A DNA stretch of 64,000 nt from Chlorobiota bacterium (GCA_016868665.1 VGGK01000005.1:24748-88747); one strand, 5' to 3'; shown: positions 27,841 through 36,268, counted from the first letter of the stretch. The notes: a model not told the origin generated them from the letters alone. A program made the numbers and translations.

Positions 27841-27899
27841 TGATTTTTTTGCAGTTGATCTGTCTTTGAAGGTATGAAAAGAGCCGGGAATATAAAACC

Positions 27900-27929
27900 G
27901 AAAAGCCGTCAGGGGGCTGACGGCTTTTC
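27900..27929 (-). terminator. Intrinsic terminator between the two pstS genes
   Basis: A perfect 13-bp stem (GAAAAGCCGTCAG with CTGACGGCTTTTC) closes a 4-nt GGGG/CCCC loop. On the minus strand it sits 36 bp after the upstream pstS stop and is followed by CGGTTTTATATT. It would terminate or attenuate between the two paralogs. Confidence 0.8.
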
Positions 27930-27964
27930 AGAGAAAGAACGGGGAAAGAAACCAAGAGTTACTG

Positions 27965-28780
27965 TCAGCGGTTCACAAAACCAAGCTCAGAAATCATGCG
28001 TTTGCCTTCGGCAGTATTCTTAAGATCGATGAACTGTTTGACCACGCCGGTTGGCTGTCCGTTGGTGTACATGAAAAGCGGACGGGAAATCGGATAGGTA
28101 CCGTTCCTCACCGTGCGTTCGTCAGGCTCGACGCCGTCAACCTTGAGCGGCTTCACCGAATCATCCACGAAACCGAGACCAATAAAGCCTATAGCGCCTG
28201 GAGTCGAAGCAACGCGATTCTTTACGGCACCGTTGCTGGCCTGTGTTTCGGCACGCTTTGAAACCGGATTATCTTTACCCATAACAAGCGAAACGAAAGA
28301 ATCCTGGGTACCACTGTTCGATTCGCGCTGAATCTTCACGATCGGCGCGCTCGGGCCACCAACCTGATTCCAGTTGGTAACTTTTCCGGTATAGATATCG
28401 CGGATCTGTGCTTTCGACAACTTCTGCACCCGATTGCTCGGATGCACCACAACAGCAAGACCGTCGAGAGCAACGATGTGCTCCACAGGATTGACGCCTT
28501 TGCTTTTGGCTGCGGCAATCTCCTTATCCTTCATCTCGCGCGACAAATTCGCAATATCGCAGGTTTTGTTGATAAGGCTCTTGGCGCCGTTGCCGGAACC
28601 GGACTCGCTCACCGTAACCTGAACGCCTGTGGTCTTGGTGAAATACGAAGCGAATGATTTGGCGATAGGACCCACCGTGGTGGAACCGTCCATCACGATC
28701 TTGCTGGCCGCATCGGCAGTACCCGCGGCCATAAAACCGAGAACCGCCGCACTGAAAGCTATTTTCCTGAATAAATTCAT
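27965..28780 (-). CDS. pstS: Phosphate-binding protein PstS (paralog 2)
   Basis: This protein has 271 residues when started at the ATG preceding a clear signal peptide (MNLFRKIAFSAAVLGFMAAG, cleaved near ADA-AS). A longer frame upstream adds 38 cysteine-rich residues that do not look like PstS and is rejected. The phosphate loops DGSTTVGPIAKSF, SESGSGNGAKSLI and RESNSGTQDSF match paralog 1 almost residue for residue. It is the promoter-proximal gene of the phosphate genes and lies downstream of the porin. One paralog may have a different affinity or induction range; that is inference. Confidence 0.94.
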   Translation of the reverse strand: MNLFRKIAFSAAVLGFMAAGTADAASKIVMDGSTTVGPIAKSFASYFTKTTGVQVTVSESGSGNGAKSLINKTCDIANLSREMKDKEIAAAKSKGVNPVEHIVALDGLAVVVHPSNRVQKLSKAQIRDIYTGKVTNWNQVGGPSAPIVKIQRESNSGTQDSFVSLVMGKDNPVSKRAETQASNGAVKNRVASTPGAIGFIGLGFVDDSVKPLKVDGVEPDERTVRNGTYPISRPLFMYTNGQPTGVVKQFIDLKNTAEGKRMISELGFVNR

Positions 28781-28851
28781 TGTTTTCTGACTGTTTGATT
28801 TGTTAAAGCAATAATAGAGATCCGCACAAACCGATTTACCCGGCATACAGC

Positions 28852-28874
28852 CGGCTGCCCCACACGGGCAGCCG
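28852..28874 (-). terminator. Hairpin between porin and pstS genes
   Basis: CGGCTGCCC pairs perfectly with GGGCAGCCG around a 5-nt loop. A second small stem (CCGGC/GCCGG) overlaps it. It lies about 55 bp past the porin stop on the minus strand but lacks a T run, so it may be a processing or stability element rather than a true terminator. Confidence 0.4.
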
Positions 28875-28928
28875 AGCTGCGAAAGAACAGCCACACACCT
28901 GAAGAGAAAAAACAGAGACGTACAAAGA

Positions 28929-30077
28929 TCAGAACTTCACAACCACGTCAGCCTGCAGCAGATGGTTGGTGACGCTGTCATCATCGATCTTGCTGAAATT
29001 CATATAGGTCGCGCCAAGCGTCATGTTCTGCACCAGATGGTATGTCGCATTCAGCTTGAAGCCTTCGAGATCGGTCGAAGAACCTCCGTTGCGATCAGAG
29101 TCGGTAAGGAAGGTCACTGCATCCTTTTCGATGGTGACATACTCGCCGCTGACCGCCCACTCTCCGGGATTCTTGGCGCCGCCGATCTGCAGGCCGATAA
29201 GATAGGCGTCGCGCTTGTCGTCTTCGATATACTTCCTGTCGGAACGGGTCGCATCATTTGACGCGGTATTGAACGCATACTGACCATACACCTTCCAGGG
29301 AACGGTTTCGGTAATAGAGCCGCCTACGCTTGCGAACAGCTCGACGATATTGAAATCCTTGCCCCTGTAATCAAAATCAGGCTTGGAGCCCAGATCCGGA
29401 TCATCAGAGCGTTTGACATCAAGATTTACAAGGTCGTAATAACCTGCGCCAATTTTGTAGCTCAGATCACTGACTTCGCCTGTATAGGCAAGCTGAGCAG
29501 AAACGATATATCCGTCAACTTCCCTATAGTCTGGAGCAGCTTTATCATCACCGTTGTTCTCGTTTACTGCATAGTATCCCAAGACCGCATTGACGCCATC
29601 CTTCTCCTTTCCGTCTGCGTCTTTCCCGTACTGCAGGGTTGCTCCCTCAAGGGTGATATCGCTGTCCCATACAAGATCCTTCATGACGATGAGTGTTTTC
29701 GCAACATCCCGTTTACCGAGAATAACATTGACGTCGCCGTTCAGGAACATCGGGTGGTAATCGACGAATGCCTCATTCAGATAGATACCATCGGCTAAAA
29801 ACGAATCATCGAAGGTCTCGTTCCTTGAGGTTGTCTCGCTGCCGCCTGTCGAAAGCTGCAGACCGGCAGAAAGCTCTTCGGTGATCCATGGATAAACGCC
29901 GAAACGCACGCGCATGCGGTGACGGTCGCGGCTGTGATCGTCGTCTTTGGATTCGTTATCCTTGAATGTCGATTCGTAACGGTAGCGAATATCTCCTTTC
30001 CAGTTCCAGTCAACGGCCTCTGCGTTGTTGTAGCCGATGGCAGCTGCCAGACCGACCAGTAAAGCGACTCTTTTCAT
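28929..30077 (-). CDS. Outer-membrane porin upstream of the pst genes
   Basis: This 382-residue protein has a signal peptide (MKRVALLVGLAAAIGYNNAEA). Alternating polar/hydrophobic strands, aromatic girdle residues and a terminal phenylalanine (LLQADVVVKF) are the hallmark of an outer-membrane beta-barrel. Acidic loops such as DNESKDDDHSRD are prominent. It resembles putative porins of Chlorobi and other phyla more than OprP. Its place directly before pstS suggests a phosphate-selective or phosphate-induced channel, but this is inferred from position only. An upstream ATG at 30107 would add ten residues and spoil the signal peptide. Confidence 0.82.
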   Translation of the reverse strand: MKRVALLVGLAAAIGYNNAEAVDWNWKGDIRYRYESTFKDNESKDDDHSRDRHRMRVRFGVYPWITEELSAGLQLSTGGSETTSRNETFDDSFLADGIYLNEAFVDYHPMFLNGDVNVILGKRDVAKTLIVMKDLVWDSDITLEGATLQYGKDADGKEKDGVNAVLGYYAVNENNGDDKAAPDYREVDGYIVSAQLAYTGEVSDLSYKIGAGYYDLVNLDVKRSDDPDLGSKPDFDYRGKDFNIVELFASVGGSITETVPWKVYGQYAFNTASNDATRSDRKYIEDDKRDAYLIGLQIGGAKNPGEWAVSGEYVTIEKDAVTFLTDSDRNGGSSTDLEGFKLNATYHLVQNMTLGATYMNFSKIDDDSVTNHLLQADVVVKF

Positions 30078-30236
30078 AACTCGATTGTGTTGGTTAGTAT
30101 GTTGCATTCGTGAATACGGCCATGCTCACAAGCATGTTCCTGATTCGTGAGACAATCTACCACTCCTTCTGTTGAGGAATTGTTACGGAACCGCTACAAG
30201 ATTGCAAACAAACAGGCAGTGGCCGGGAAACGCCTG

Positions 30237-30497
30237 CTACAGTGAGATATCGGTAACAATCACCGCCCCTTTGAAACGGCCGTCGGGAAACACCACGCGC
30301 CCTTTCGAGTTGATGACGAGGTGCGGAAAACCGTTCTTTGAAAGCAGATCGAGCAGCTTCAGCAGATCCTTCCGCCCCGACGGTTTGATGATAAGATCCG
30401 CAAGCGCATTGACCTTACGGACCTCATGCGCCTTCAGCTCCTCATGCACGTAAAATTCCGCATCGATATCCGCCCTCAGTTCATCGAGCCGCAGCAT
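30237..30497 (-). CDS. Short MurB-like FAD_binding_4 fragment protein
   Basis: This 86-residue protein starts at an ATG with GGGAGAGG 6 nt upstream, a good ribosome binding site. Residues 30-83 (ADLIIKPSGRKDLLKLLDLL, then NGFPHLVINSKGRVVFPDG and FKGAVIV) follow the order of the first half of a MurB-type FAD-binding domain. The glycine-rich GGGSN loop that grips the FAD pyrophosphate is replaced by INSKGR. It ends where the rest of the FAD domain should begin. It may be a remnant of a gene or a small protein that kept the fold; I cannot tell which. Confidence 0.6.
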   Translation of the reverse strand: MLRLDELRADIDAEFYVHEELKAHEVRKVNALADLIIKPSGRKDLLKLLDLLSKNGFPHLVINSKGRVVFPDGRFKGAVIVTDISL

Positions 30498-30544
30498 ATG
30501 TGTCCTCTCCCTTGTTTTGATTCAATACCTCCCCACTCTCCCGC

Positions 30545-30640
30545 AATTTGCAGGCAAAAAAACGGAATATCGGGTGCTTTGCATCCGGGAGTATCTCTCG
30601 CTGACGCATAGAGGGAGTATCATTCGCTTCGCGCGGCATA
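30545..30640. repeat. REP-like palindromic element (diverged copy)
   Basis: The interval contains ATCGGGTGCTTTGCATCCGG, then GGGAGTATCTCTCGCTGACG and GAGGGAGTATCATTCGCTTCG. The same succession of motifs recurs at 63543-63610, and the palindromic head also recurs at 43216-43252 and 61021-61050. It belongs to an intergenic repeat family and encodes nothing recognisable. Confidence 0.6.
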
Positions 30641-30678
30641 AGAATTTTTCTCGTTCCAACTCTTTACTCCCGTCTTCC

Positions 30679-30885
30679 ATCCGTGTAAATCCGCTTTCAA
30701 TCAGCGGGAACCGCGTTCTTCCTCTTATAGCCGGATAGCGAGACAGCTGGATGGCTCAATAGCAAGAAAACATCACCCATAGCGCTTAACCCATTAATCC
30801 GTGCCAATCCGTGAAAATCCGTGGGCAAAAATCTTCCTCCTTTCTTCTGCTCCTTACTCCCGGGCGGCAAGCCTCCCGATACTCC
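30679..30885. repeat. Dispersed 150-bp repeat, copy A with extended right flank
   Basis: The unit starts ATCCGTGTAAATCC and passes through TTCAATCAGCGGGAACCGCG, AGCGAGACAGCTGGATGGC and CATCACCCATAGCGCTTAAC. It ends in three 11-nt steps of AATCCGTGCC/AATCCGTGAA/AATCCGTGGG at about 30828. The right flank up to 30885 (CTTACTCCCGGGCGGCAAGC) also matches copy C1 at 61364-61420. Together with the REP-like element it fills the 421-bp gap before the GNAT gene; I see no gene there. Confidence 0.85.
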
Positions 30886-30919
30886 TGCGCGTACACGCGC
30901 CGGACTTCCCGCTAACGGC

Positions 30920-31591
30920 TCACGATCTTCTCCCCCCTTCCGCCACCAGCTTTCTGCGCTTGCGCTCGACGAGAGCGTGCATCCCTTCGGTAAGCTCGGA
31001 GTAGATGCGATTCCTGCTGTCCTTGACCCGGCTGTAGAGTTTCAGGATATCGAGCGTGAGGATGATTCTCGTGGAACTGCAATTCAGATCTCCGAACAGA
31101 TGCCTCCCGATCACTTCGAAGCCAAGTACCCGCGTATGGAAGTTCAGCGGGGAGTGCTTCTCGTTTTCGAAAACGTCGGTTATGAAATGGGTATAATCCC
31201 TCTCGACAACCTCCTCGGTAGCCGCACGCATCAAGCGCAGGGCGATACGATGGTTTCTGCGATACTCCCCGGGAATCATGAACCTCCCGATTTCCACATA
31301 CCTGCCCAGCCCCTTCAGGTAGTCGGTATCTATGCCCGGCATAAAGGTAACCTGATACTCCTCGGGAAGATTGAGCGGGGGATCGTACAACAGCCGGAGC
31401 ACTCCGGCAGGTCGCCCGTTCACCCGCGCAAGAAACCAGGAAAACTGCTGGTCTTCTGCAAGATCTTCGGGAATCTGCGAATGGGCGCTGCTGATCCAGT
31501 TTTTCTCGTTCTGAAAAACCTGCTCGATAATACCGATAACAGCCTGGCGGTCGTCGCCGCCAAGCACGCGCTGAACCGTTATACCGGACAT
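30920..31591 (-). CDS. GNAT-fold N-acyltransferase (FeeM/OlsB-like)
   Basis: This 223-residue protein has GNAT-type spacing. RVNGRPAGVLRLLYDPP sits before YVEIGRFMIPGEYRRNHRI, the beta-strand and acyl-CoA-binding turn, followed by a helix and FHTRVLGFEVIG. The E-x-G-R-F-M-(I/V) core is typical of long-chain N-acyl amino acid synthases and ornithine-lipid OlsB relatives rather than small acetyltransferases. AAAAGGAG lies 6 nt before the ATG. Its start overlaps the preceding PlsC-type acyltransferase gene by 13 nt, so the two are translationally coupled. An N-acyl amino acid or aminolipid product is inferred from this pairing. Confidence 0.7.
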   Translation of the reverse strand: MSGITVQRVLGGDDRQAVIGIIEQVFQNEKNWISSAHSQIPEDLAEDQQFSWFLARVNGRPAGVLRLLYDPPLNLPEEYQVTFMPGIDTDYLKGLGRYVEIGRFMIPGEYRRNHRIALRLMRAATEEVVERDYTHFITDVFENEKHSPLNFHTRVLGFEVIGRHLFGDLNCSSTRIILTLDILKLYSRVKDSRNRIYSELTEGMHALVERKRRKLVAEGGRRS

Positions 31592-32382
31592 GGCAGCTCC
31601 TTTTGATAGATGGTGGTTGAATTATTGGGTGACCCGGAAACAGACAACGGCTCTTCGCATGATTTGCCGCACAGCAGGGCGAGCTGCCGCATAACCGTCG
31701 AGGTTGCCTCTGCCGCAAGCGTACGACGAATTCTGTTTTTATCGGCGGAAACCTCAAGAGCGCGGTAACGCGCAGACAATGCAGGAAATTCAAGAGGAGC
31801 ACCGGCCCTGAGAATCATTCGTCCGACTGCGGGGATTCTCCCTTTTCGAAGACGTAACGGAAAATCGATACCTACCGGTATGACCGGCGCTCCGGACTGA
31901 AGAACGATGTGGCCGATTCCCGGCTTTGCCCTGGCAAGCTTGCCGGGATCGCTGTTTCTCCGGCCTTCAGGAAAAATCCCGATGCATCCCCCTTCTCTGA
32001 GCCTTTCGCAGCAGCGCAGCACGGTATCCGGAACCGGCGTTGCCGGACGGCGACGCTCGATCAACCGAATCGTGGAACGCTTATGATAGACATAGAGGGG
32101 ATCGATCATATCCATCAGCCATCCAAGCACCGGAATTTTGCCGAACATCCAGTCGATAACAAAACTGACCCTTCTGCCGCCAAGACGATACATCAGGTAG
32201 ACCGGAACAAGCAGGGATTCAGCGGAATTGTTATGGTTGAACACATAGATCGCAGGGCCGGAGTACTGAAGGTTTTCCATACCCGTCGCCCGAATCAGGA
32301 ACAGGTTGGGCACCATCAGCAGCCTGAGAATCAGGGCCTCTTTAAAAGTCAGGTGAGGAAGGGGACTGAAAAGGGTTTGCAT
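31579..32382 (-). CDS. PlsC-type lysophospholipid acyltransferase
   Basis: This 267-residue protein has acyltransferase block I as NHNNSAES near residues 50-57 and block III FPEGRRN near 137-143. A hydrophobic N-terminus is present. Block I reads H-x4-E instead of the usual catalytic H-x4-D. PlsC/OlsA-like enzymes move an acyl chain onto a lyso-lipid. It is coupled to the GNAT enzyme that follows, as OlsA and OlsB are paired in ornithine-lipid pathways. The ATG at 32382 begins the membrane-associated N-terminus; an ATG at 32442 would add 20 charged residues. It reads away from the SLC13 gene. Confidence 0.82.
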   Translation of the reverse strand: MQTLFSPLPHLTFKEALILRLLMVPNLFLIRATGMENLQYSGPAIYVFNHNNSAESLLVPVYLMYRLGGRRVSFVIDWMFGKIPVLGWLMDMIDPLYVYHKRSTIRLIERRRPATPVPDTVLRCCERLREGGCIGIFPEGRRNSDPGKLARAKPGIGHIVLQSGAPVIPVGIDFPLRLRKGRIPAVGRMILRAGAPLEFPALSARYRALEVSADKNRIRRTLAAEATSTVMRQLALLCGKSCEEPLSVSGSPNNSTTIYQKELPCPV

Positions 32383-32546
32383 GTTTTTTTCATTACCTTT
32401 TTCCTGGTCTGATAAAACCGGCAAGCTGCCGTTCCTGGCCATTCAAGGCAATAAAAAAAAAGAGTGTTGGCTAATGGTTAAGGTTGTGTAACGATTCTGA
32501 AAATTCCGGGATAAACAAAAAAAAAGGTGCGATATTCTATTGTCCC

Positions 32547-34004
32547 ATGACCATGCTCCAGAACGTCATCATCCTGACGACAGGTTTTCTGCTCTCTCAG
32601 GTACTCATTGCACGAAATACCCATTTCCGGCTGATCTCCTTTCTGCTTCGGCACGGGGGAACCGGGCTGCGCTCGCTCCTGACATCGATCCTCCTGATCT
32701 CCTACGCCCTTTCGATATTTCTCTCCAATACCGTCGTGGTGCTCGCTATGCTGCCGGTGGTAAACAGGCTTATGGGATTCGTTACGGACGGAGTATCAAA
32801 AAAGAAGGTTGCGACGCTCTTCTATCTTGCACTGACCTTCGGTGCCACAACAGGAGGACTCGCATCACTCACAGGCAACCCCCTCAACGCCTTTTCCGCA
32901 GGACTTCTGGAGTTCTACAGAATTGACAACCGCGAACATGTTAACTTTTTTTCCTGGCTGATGATCGGCATTCCTGCAACACTGGTGATAATAGCCGCAG
33001 CACGCATGATTATTCTCCGTAAGGCCCGGAACTGCAGCGAAATGGCACTTATCTACCCGGATAGCCCGGAAAAAGCCCGACTTCCGCATCGTTCGCTGCT
33101 GTTTTTCGCCCTCAATATGGCGTTCATCACCACCCTCTCCGGAATCCAGTTCTTCCTCAAACCGGCTCCGCTGCTATCCGGCCTCTCGTGGATCGATCTC
33201 AGCTTCCTATGCTACGGAACGCTCTTCGCGCTCTTCTCATTCCTCTATCCCGCAAAAACCGCGCAACCCGGCAACGTCCTGAAAAACGCCGTTTTTTTAC
33301 TTTTCTTCGTTACCACCTTTCCGATCCTGCTGATCAGCAGAATATCGATGGAAATAGAACGGCATATGCGCATTCCGCTATCGCCATTGTACCTTTTTCT
33401 GGAACAGAAGCTGCAGCAACTGTTCGATCAGTTATGGCAACGCCTGTTTGGTGAACCGTCCGGAAGCATCGAATCTGCAAACAGCAACGCACTGCTCTCC
33501 ATCAACACCATTATTTTCGACATTCCCTATTTCGGGCTGCTGCTCGTTACCCTCTTCGGCTCGTTTCTCTACCTCATCCTCAATGCCGGGGACAACCCGT
33601 CAACACCGCAAAGCGACGGATATCTGGTAACCGCAGTGACAGGCCTGATTCTCGACATGCTCGAACCGCTCGAAACACCGCTGCTGTTCATACCGGTACT
33701 CAACGCGGCGGCTGCTTTCTCGTCGGAACTTCTCAGCAACACCGCAATCGTCGTTATACTCTCACCGCTCATGATCGCTACCGCGCCGCATACCGGGCTC
33801 AGCCCGGTCGTGCTGCTGCTTTCGCTCACGACCGCCGCCAGCGCAGCATACATGACCCCGCTCGCTTCGCCGGCTAACACTCTCGCATTCGGCGGGTTCA
33901 AGCAGGTTTCCCTCAAAACAATCATTGCGGCCGGCATGCTGATGAACATCATGGCCTCGGGAGTGATAGCAATCGTATTTCTTGGAATATCGCTTCTGCT
34001 CTGA
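32547..34004 (+). CDS. SLC13/DASS-family anion transporter
   Basis: This 485-residue protein has ten or more membrane helices. The two SNT motifs that bind substrate and sodium in DASS transporters are present: LSNTVVVLAMLP near residue 60 and LLSNTAIVVILSPLM near residue 400. The family's C-terminal hairpin sequence AASAAYMTPLASPANTLAFG is also there. Members import dicarboxylates, citrate or sulfate with Na+; the substrate cannot be fixed. An upstream GTG at 32484 would extend the N-terminus by 21 residues. It is divergent from the acyltransferase gene and convergent with lptF/G, from which it is 6 bp away. Confidence 0.82.
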   Translation: MTMLQNVIILTTGFLLSQVLIARNTHFRLISFLLRHGGTGLRSLLTSILLISYALSIFLSNTVVVLAMLPVVNRLMGFVTDGVSKKKVATLFYLALTFGATTGGLASLTGNPLNAFSAGLLEFYRIDNREHVNFFSWLMIGIPATLVIIAAARMIILRKARNCSEMALIYPDSPEKARLPHRSLLFFALNMAFITTLSGIQFFLKPAPLLSGLSWIDLSFLCYGTLFALFSFLYPAKTAQPGNVLKNAVFLLFFVTTFPILLISRISMEIERHMRIPLSPLYLFLEQKLQQLFDQLWQRLFGEPSGSIESANSNALLSINTIIFDIPYFGLLLVTLFGSFLYLILNAGDNPSTPQSDGYLVTAVTGLILDMLEPLETPLLFIPVLNAAAAFSSELLSNTAIVVILSPLMIATAPHTGLSPVVLLLSLTTAASAAYMTPLASPANTLAFGGFKQVSLKTIIAAGMLMNIMASGVIAIVFLGISLLL

Positions 34005-34010
34005 GCAGCC

Positions 34011-35237
34011 TTATCTGCCCGTACCACCGACCATGCCGTTCAACCGCCGAAGCAGCATAAGCCCTGCAAGCACGACCAGCATGTCGGCAGACCAGATCGA
34101 AAGGGCAGGATCGATCAGGTTGCGCTCGGCAAACGTTTCGCCGGTTATGATAATAGCCCAGTACAGCACGAAAAACAGGAGAGAAAGCGCCGCTCCGGCA
34201 CCAAAACCCCCGCGACGAGAGAGAATGCCAAGCGGCACTCCGACAAGCGCAAAAGCGAAGCACGCTAAAGGAAGAGCGAATTTTTTATGATACTCCGTCA
34301 TATACCGGTTGTATTGCTTCTGATGCTTTTCAAGACGGTGCCGTTCACCATAAAGCCGCTCTGACTCACCGGTGCTCCCGGTCAGCGCACTCATGCGCTT
34401 TTGCGTCAAAACCATATCGTGTTTTGCAGCTGCTCCGGCCTCAAGCAGTTCCGCAGCGGAAAGCTCCCGGATATCGTTCCTCACACGCCCATCACCGGCA
34501 GTCCGACTGAATCCAAAACCCGAAGACTCGAAAACGATACGATGCCTGTCGAAACGCATCGCCCGATACTTCCCGTCTCCCGGCAGCTGCATAGAATGAA
34601 TTTCTCCGTTAAAAAGCGTCATGACAAGGTAACGGTCATCACGAGAAAAGCCTATAACCCCCTTCTCGGCGCTCACCAGGGTTCGGCTCCCCGGACGGGT
34701 GAGATCGTAGAGGCGGACCCCCCGTAACTCCCGCGAAGATGCATCGGTATCCTTCACGAAAATCGAATACCCCTCTATGAAACTTGAAAATGCTCCTTCC
34801 GTTAGGCCGAACGCCGGTTTGGCCCGCACTATATCGGCCATCAGCGTTTTGGAACGGTAATTTGCCTGCGGAATGACTGCGTTATTGACTCGTTCTGCAA
34901 AAAAGGAAAGAACCGCGGCAATAACGAGAACCGGAGCAGCAAGACGGAAAGACGTAAGCCCTGAGGCTCGAAGAATGGTTGTTTCCGACGCGTTGGTCAT
35001 CCCGCCGTAAACCATGATGACCGAAACCAGCACCGCCATCGGCACGGCAAAAACCACCATCCATGCAGACTGAAGCATAATCAGTTCCGCAACATCGCCC
35101 AATCCTATTCCCTTGCCCAGAAACCGGTCGGCAAAGCCTGCAAGAAACTGCAGAGCCAGCACGAACACGATCGTAATGAAAGAGAGCATAAACGGCCCGA
35201 CAAAGGACTTGAGAATGTAACGGTCGATTATCTTCAT
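34011..35237 (-). CDS. LptF/LptG (YjgP/YjgQ) family permease
   Basis: This 408-residue protein has two N-terminal helices (MKIIDRYILKSFVGPF, then a long helix) and AVPMAVLVSVIMVYGGMTNASE as the coupling region contacted by LptB. A periplasmic beta-jellyroll domain occupies about residues 120-280, and three more helices follow. This is the LptF/G layout of the machinery that extracts lipopolysaccharide from the inner membrane. Whether it is the F or G subunit cannot be read from the sequence. No LptB or LptC gene is in the window. Confidence 0.9.
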   Translation of the reverse strand: MKIIDRYILKSFVGPFMLSFITIVFVLALQFLAGFADRFLGKGIGLGDVAELIMLQSAWMVVFAVPMAVLVSVIMVYGGMTNASETTILRASGLTSFRLAAPVLVIAAVLSFFAERVNNAVIPQANYRSKTLMADIVRAKPAFGLTEGAFSSFIEGYSIFVKDTDASSRELRGVRLYDLTRPGSRTLVSAEKGVIGFSRDDRYLVMTLFNGEIHSMQLPGDGKYRAMRFDRHRIVFESSGFGFSRTAGDGRVRNDIRELSAAELLEAGAAAKHDMVLTQKRMSALTGSTGESERLYGERHRLEKHQKQYNRYMTEYHKKFALPLACFAFALVGVPLGILSRRGGFGAGAALSLLFFVLYWAIIITGETFAERNLIDPALSIWSADMLVVLAGLMLLRRLNGMVGGTGR

Positions 35238-35473
35238 ACAGGATTCATAGAGAGTGCGGCCACCACTCAGTGCGGATTTCCTTTCGTTATGGGAAAATAC
35301 AGATGGAAATCCGGAAGCTTAAACATCCATTCAAAAAAATTGACCCTGACAATCTGTGCATAATAATGCGAAACCTTCGCGATATCTACTGGCAATAAAC
35401 CGATAGGACCCTTAACCTTCGGAGTGAGGGGATAAAAAACATTGCCGATAAAAGGCAACAGAAACAACAAATA
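35238..35473. other. Gap between hns terminator and lptF/G
   Basis: About 240 bp without a recognisable gene. A 67-codon minus-strand frame exists at 35267-35470, but it has no family resemblance and begins just past the H-NS terminator. The stretch probably carries the promoter of lptF/G. Confidence 0.4.
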
Positions 35474-35504
35474 AAAAAGGACCGCTTCAACAGCGATCCT
35501 TTTT
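35474..35504 (-). terminator. Intrinsic terminator of the H-NS-like gene
   Basis: AAAGGATCGC pairs with GCGGTCCTTT (one U-G pair) around GTTGAA-type loop bases, followed on the minus strand by a T6 run. It lies 14 bp past the stop codon. Confidence 0.75.
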
Positions 35505-35517
35505 CTTTAGGTACGAT

Positions 35518-35880
35518 TTAAAACAAAGAGCCTGACTGAGAATCATCTTCCTTTTTCATCACTTCAGCTTTCGCAACAAGGTAGTCATTTATATTCCCGC
35601 CTTTATCAAGCAACTCTTTTACCCATTTAGGTTTCGGGCCTTTCCCTCCGCTCCAGGTATTATCGCCCATCCTGTATTTAACGGCAGCTGTTTTTTTCTC
35701 TTTTGGAGCTTTGAGCAGGCTGGTCTTTCCTCTTGATTGAAGATCATCAGGTGTAATACCGAACTCATCCATCTTTGCTTTAATCTCTTCGATAGCCTGC
35801 TTTTTACCGGCGGCTTTCTGAGCAGCGACAAGTTGCTGCAATTCAGCAATCTGTGCTTCCAATTCAAGAATAGTTGGCAT
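35518..35880 (-). CDS. H-NS family nucleoid-associated protein
   Basis: This 120-residue protein has an N-terminal coiled coil (residues 5-45, ELEAQIAELQQLVAAQ), a flexible linker rich in Lys, and a C-terminal DNA-binding domain with YRMGDNTWSGGKGPKPKWV at about 70-88. The W-S/T-G-x-G-x-x-P-x-W core is the H-NS AT-hook-like minor-groove motif. By family it oligomerises on AT-rich DNA and silences genes. It ends with a short acidic tail. It is monocistronic, with a terminator directly downstream. No clear ribosome binding site precedes the ATG. Confidence 0.9.
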   Translation of the reverse strand: MPTILELEAQIAELQQLVAAQKAAGKKQAIEEIKAKMDEFGITPDDLQSRGKTSLLKAPKEKKTAAVKYRMGDNTWSGGKGPKPKWVKELLDKGGNINDYLVAKAEVMKKEDDSQSGSLF

Positions 35881-36228
35881 TGCAATAGGATTTTAATTCA
35901 CAGAATAAACATCAGACATAATTAATGTAACTATTTTTCAGAAAAGCACGCAGCACGTTCATCTCCAATGATTCAGCAAAAACAGAAATCACCGGCTTGA
36001 TTGCCGGGACAGGTACTCTCATATAACTTTCCGGATATTGTGTTTTATCAAATACCTCCACGAAAAAAAATAAACAGAAAAACATCTCGAAAGAGTCTGA
36101 AGATATTATAAACGTTCAGCGAGTGATACTTTATTACCGTTTTCGCTATTAAACCGATTATTCCTCAGAAAGCAGGAGCGGGAAAAAAAGTCCTTTCCGG
36201 TGACAGATGATGCGCCATAAAAGCAGAA
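35881..36228. other. Gene-free interval upstream of the H-NS-like gene
   Basis: I see no credible gene in this AT-leaning stretch. It should contain the promoter of the H-NS-like gene. A small hairpin CCGGC/GCCGG at 35992-36007 has no T run and no clear role. Confidence 0.5.
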
Positions 36229-36258
36229 AACCCGCAGCCCCTTGGGGAACTGCGGGTT
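36229..36258 (-). terminator. Intrinsic terminator after tRNA-Lys
   Basis: AACCCGCAG pairs with CTGCGGGTT around a 12-nt loop. On the minus strand it lies 10 bp after the tRNA 3' end and continues into TTCTGCTTTT. It probably ends the secG-tRNA-Lys transcript. Confidence 0.8.
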
Positions 36259-36268
36259 ATGTTGCCGG

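Noticed and set aside
28781..28894. Longer start for the second PstS
   Set aside because: The added 38 residues are Cys-rich and would place the signal peptide in the middle of the protein.
35267..35470. 67-codon frame between the hns terminator and lptF/G
   Set aside because: No family match, no ribosome binding site, and it begins just beyond a terminator; kept as gap.
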